From contig CAZWJH010000035.1 of NCBI GenBank assembly GCA_964634755.1, positions 1 through 22,754 on the forward strand: a stretch of DNA of 22,754 nucleotides, written 5' to 3'. The notes under the pieces are model-generated. The model was not told the DNA's origin and did no database searches. It worked only from the letters and a program-made list of their open reading frames with translations. Within the stretch, counting starts at the first letter, position 1, and every line of letters starts with the position of its first letter. The DNA is from JALXDT01 sp964634755. GTDB lineage: Bacteria > Acidobacteriota > Aminicenantia > JAMOAD01. A program made the position numbers and the translations under genes. Below, in pieces: positions 21,911-22,754 of this stretch.

Positions 21911-22713
21911 AAAGAAAAGTAATTATTTTAGTTTTATCGATATCTTTGTTTTCACTATTTTTTACAGGGTGCGGAAGTAAAAAGGATGAAATTGTCATAA
22001 ACAAAGAAGCAACACCAAAAACACTTTTTGAAAAAGCTTTTAAAATTAGTAAAAAACATCCAGAGAAAGCAAGAAAGTATTTCAGAGAAATAGTCCAACT
22101 TTTCCCAAACTCAAGTTATACTCCTGAAGCAAAATACCAAATTGGTTACACTTATTACAGGCAAAAAGGATTTGATAATTATCTTCTCGCCATTCAGGAA
22201 TTCAGAGATTTTGTAGCGACTTATCCTTCCCACCCGCTTGCACCACAGGCACAGTTTTTAATTGCTTTTTGCTACTACAAAATGATGAGAAAACCGGGAA
22301 GGGACCAGGATAATACTTATTCTGCTATAAAGGAATTTAAAAGATTGATTTCCACCTACCCGCTTACACCTCAAGCAAAGGATGGAAAAAAGTATTTGAA
22401 AAAGTGTGAAGATAATGCTGCAGAAAGTATTTTTCTTATTGCTCACTTTTACTACAGGACAAAAGCATATGTTGCATCAGAAAGAAGATTTAAACAACTA
22501 ATGACAAAATATCCCAATTATTCATACATGGATAAAGTTTACTGGTATCTTGCAAAACTTTATCAAAAAACAAAAAGATATGAACTTGCCCTCGAATATT
22601 TTAAAAAAGCTGCCACAGAGTTTCCACATTCAAAATATGGATTTAAGAGTGGTCGATACTTGAAAAGACATGAAAAAGAACTTAAGAGCAAAATTAAAAA
22701 GGAGGAAAAATGA
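21907..22713 (+). CDS. bamD: Outer-membrane assembly lipoprotein BamD-like (TPR)
   Basis: 268 residues. A lipoprotein signal ends in FTGC (C22 lipidated). The mature part is a chain of TPR-like helical pairs: SSYTPEAKYQIGYTYYRQKGFDNYLLAIQEFRDF style units, and later YPNYSYMDKVYWYLAKLYQKT (long motifs abbreviated across units), with the recurrent YP..P.A.....A....Y pattern typical of BamD/YfiO. Such proteins help BamA insert beta-barrel proteins into the outer membrane. The window itself encodes two such barrels. An alternative is a generic outer-membrane TPR lipoprotein of the CpoB/YbgF kind, but length and lipobox favour BamD. The C-terminus is Lys-rich, and the stop overlaps the next gene by 4 nt. 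Confidence 0.88.
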   Translation: MKRKVIILVLSISLFSLFFTGCGSKKDEIVINKEATPKTLFEKAFKISKKHPEKARKYFREIVQLFPNSSYTPEAKYQIGYTYYRQKGFDNYLLAIQEFRDFVATYPSHPLAPQAQFLIAFCYYKMMRKPGRDQDNTYSAIKEFKRLISTYPLTPQAKDGKKYLKKCEDNAAESIFLIAHFYYRTKAYVASERRFKQLMTKYPNYSYMDKVYWYLAKLYQKTKRYELALEYFKKAATEFPHSKYGFKSGRYLKRHEKELKSKIKKEEK

Positions 22714-22754
22714 TTACTAAGGAAAAAGTAATAGAAAGACTTAAGGAAATCCTT
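22710..22754 (+). CDS. Start of a further gene, cut by the window edge
   Basis: ATG at 22710 overlaps the bamD TGA (ATGA), with GGAGG at 22701-22705 before it. Only 15 codons are visible (MITKEKVIERLKEIL). They resemble the opening of MIP18/Mrp-type (DUF59) iron-sulfur assembly proteins, but this is too short for an assignment. Confidence 0.6.
   Translation, partial: MITKEKVIERLKEIL

Noticed and set aside
1..22754. CRISPR arrays, tRNA or rRNA genes, insertion sequences, attachment sites
   Set aside because: No regularly spaced repeats, cloverleaf segments, transposase or integrase motifs, or terminal repeats were seen on reading both strands by eye.

Overview
The window is AT-rich (about one third G+C by eye). 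It encodes a Gram-negative type envelope: lipoproteins with lipoboxes, a BamD homologue, two predicted outer-membrane beta-barrels ending in Phe, and a Tat-type signal. A tungsten aldehyde:ferredoxin oxidoreductase (AOR) suggests an anaerobe. An MglA-type GTPase and the order PASTA protein - rpe - bamD suggest an Acidobacteriota/Aminicenantes-like or other deep-branching didermic lineage. That placement is inference from gene content, with no marker-gene tree. No rRNA, tRNA, CRISPR array, transposase or phage gene was recognised.

Region 1 (1-4755, minus strand) is one tightly packed transcription unit reading leftwards from a good sigma-70 promoter: folE (GTP cyclohydrolase I), metG, an unknown 114-residue protein, a small outer-membrane barrel, a NeuB-type sialic/legionaminic acid synthase, and a CBS-domain protein cut by the window edge. 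The last two suggest nonulosonic-acid surface sugar synthesis.

Region 2 (4813-11319) is the most interesting. A minus-strand operon encodes a small secreted TSP3-like calcium-binding protein, an outer-membrane beta-barrel, a small secreted protein with a VEGKI...LRD.-GFP-W-G signature, a membrane histidine kinase and an NtrC-type sigma-54 activator. Divergent from it are a paralogue of the small secreted protein, a possible frameshifted Cys-rich microprotein, and a DUF4405-like three-helix membrane protein with cytoplasmic or periplasmic tandem repeats. Both facing promoters look like sigma-54 (-24/-12) promoters. A TCGCAA-N4-TTGCGA palindrome lies almost exactly midway, about 110 bp upstream of each predicted start. 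The simplest reading is a self-contained, two-component-controlled envelope stress or redox/metal module of unknown purpose.

Region 3 (11355-16551, plus) runs from a sigma-70 promoter that lies almost on top of the start codon: MglA-like GTPase with a long charged tail, lipoprotein lytic transglycosylase with two LysM domains, ComM/YifB AAA+ protein, and a metallo-beta-lactamase-fold hydrolase. It converges on Region 4 (16548-19642, minus): an MGMT-like protein without the PCHR motif, a Tat-signal four-cluster ferredoxin and AOR. Region 5 (19636-22754, plus) holds a family 2 glycosyltransferase and then a PASTA protein, rpe, bamD and the start of another gene. Three genes (11393, 19674, 20544) have predicted -10 boxes only 13-15 nt before the start codon and no Shine-Dalgarno sequence, which suggests leaderless mRNAs. 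Translational coupling through 4-nt ATGA overlaps recurs throughout. All coordinates and motif positions were counted by hand from the sequence.
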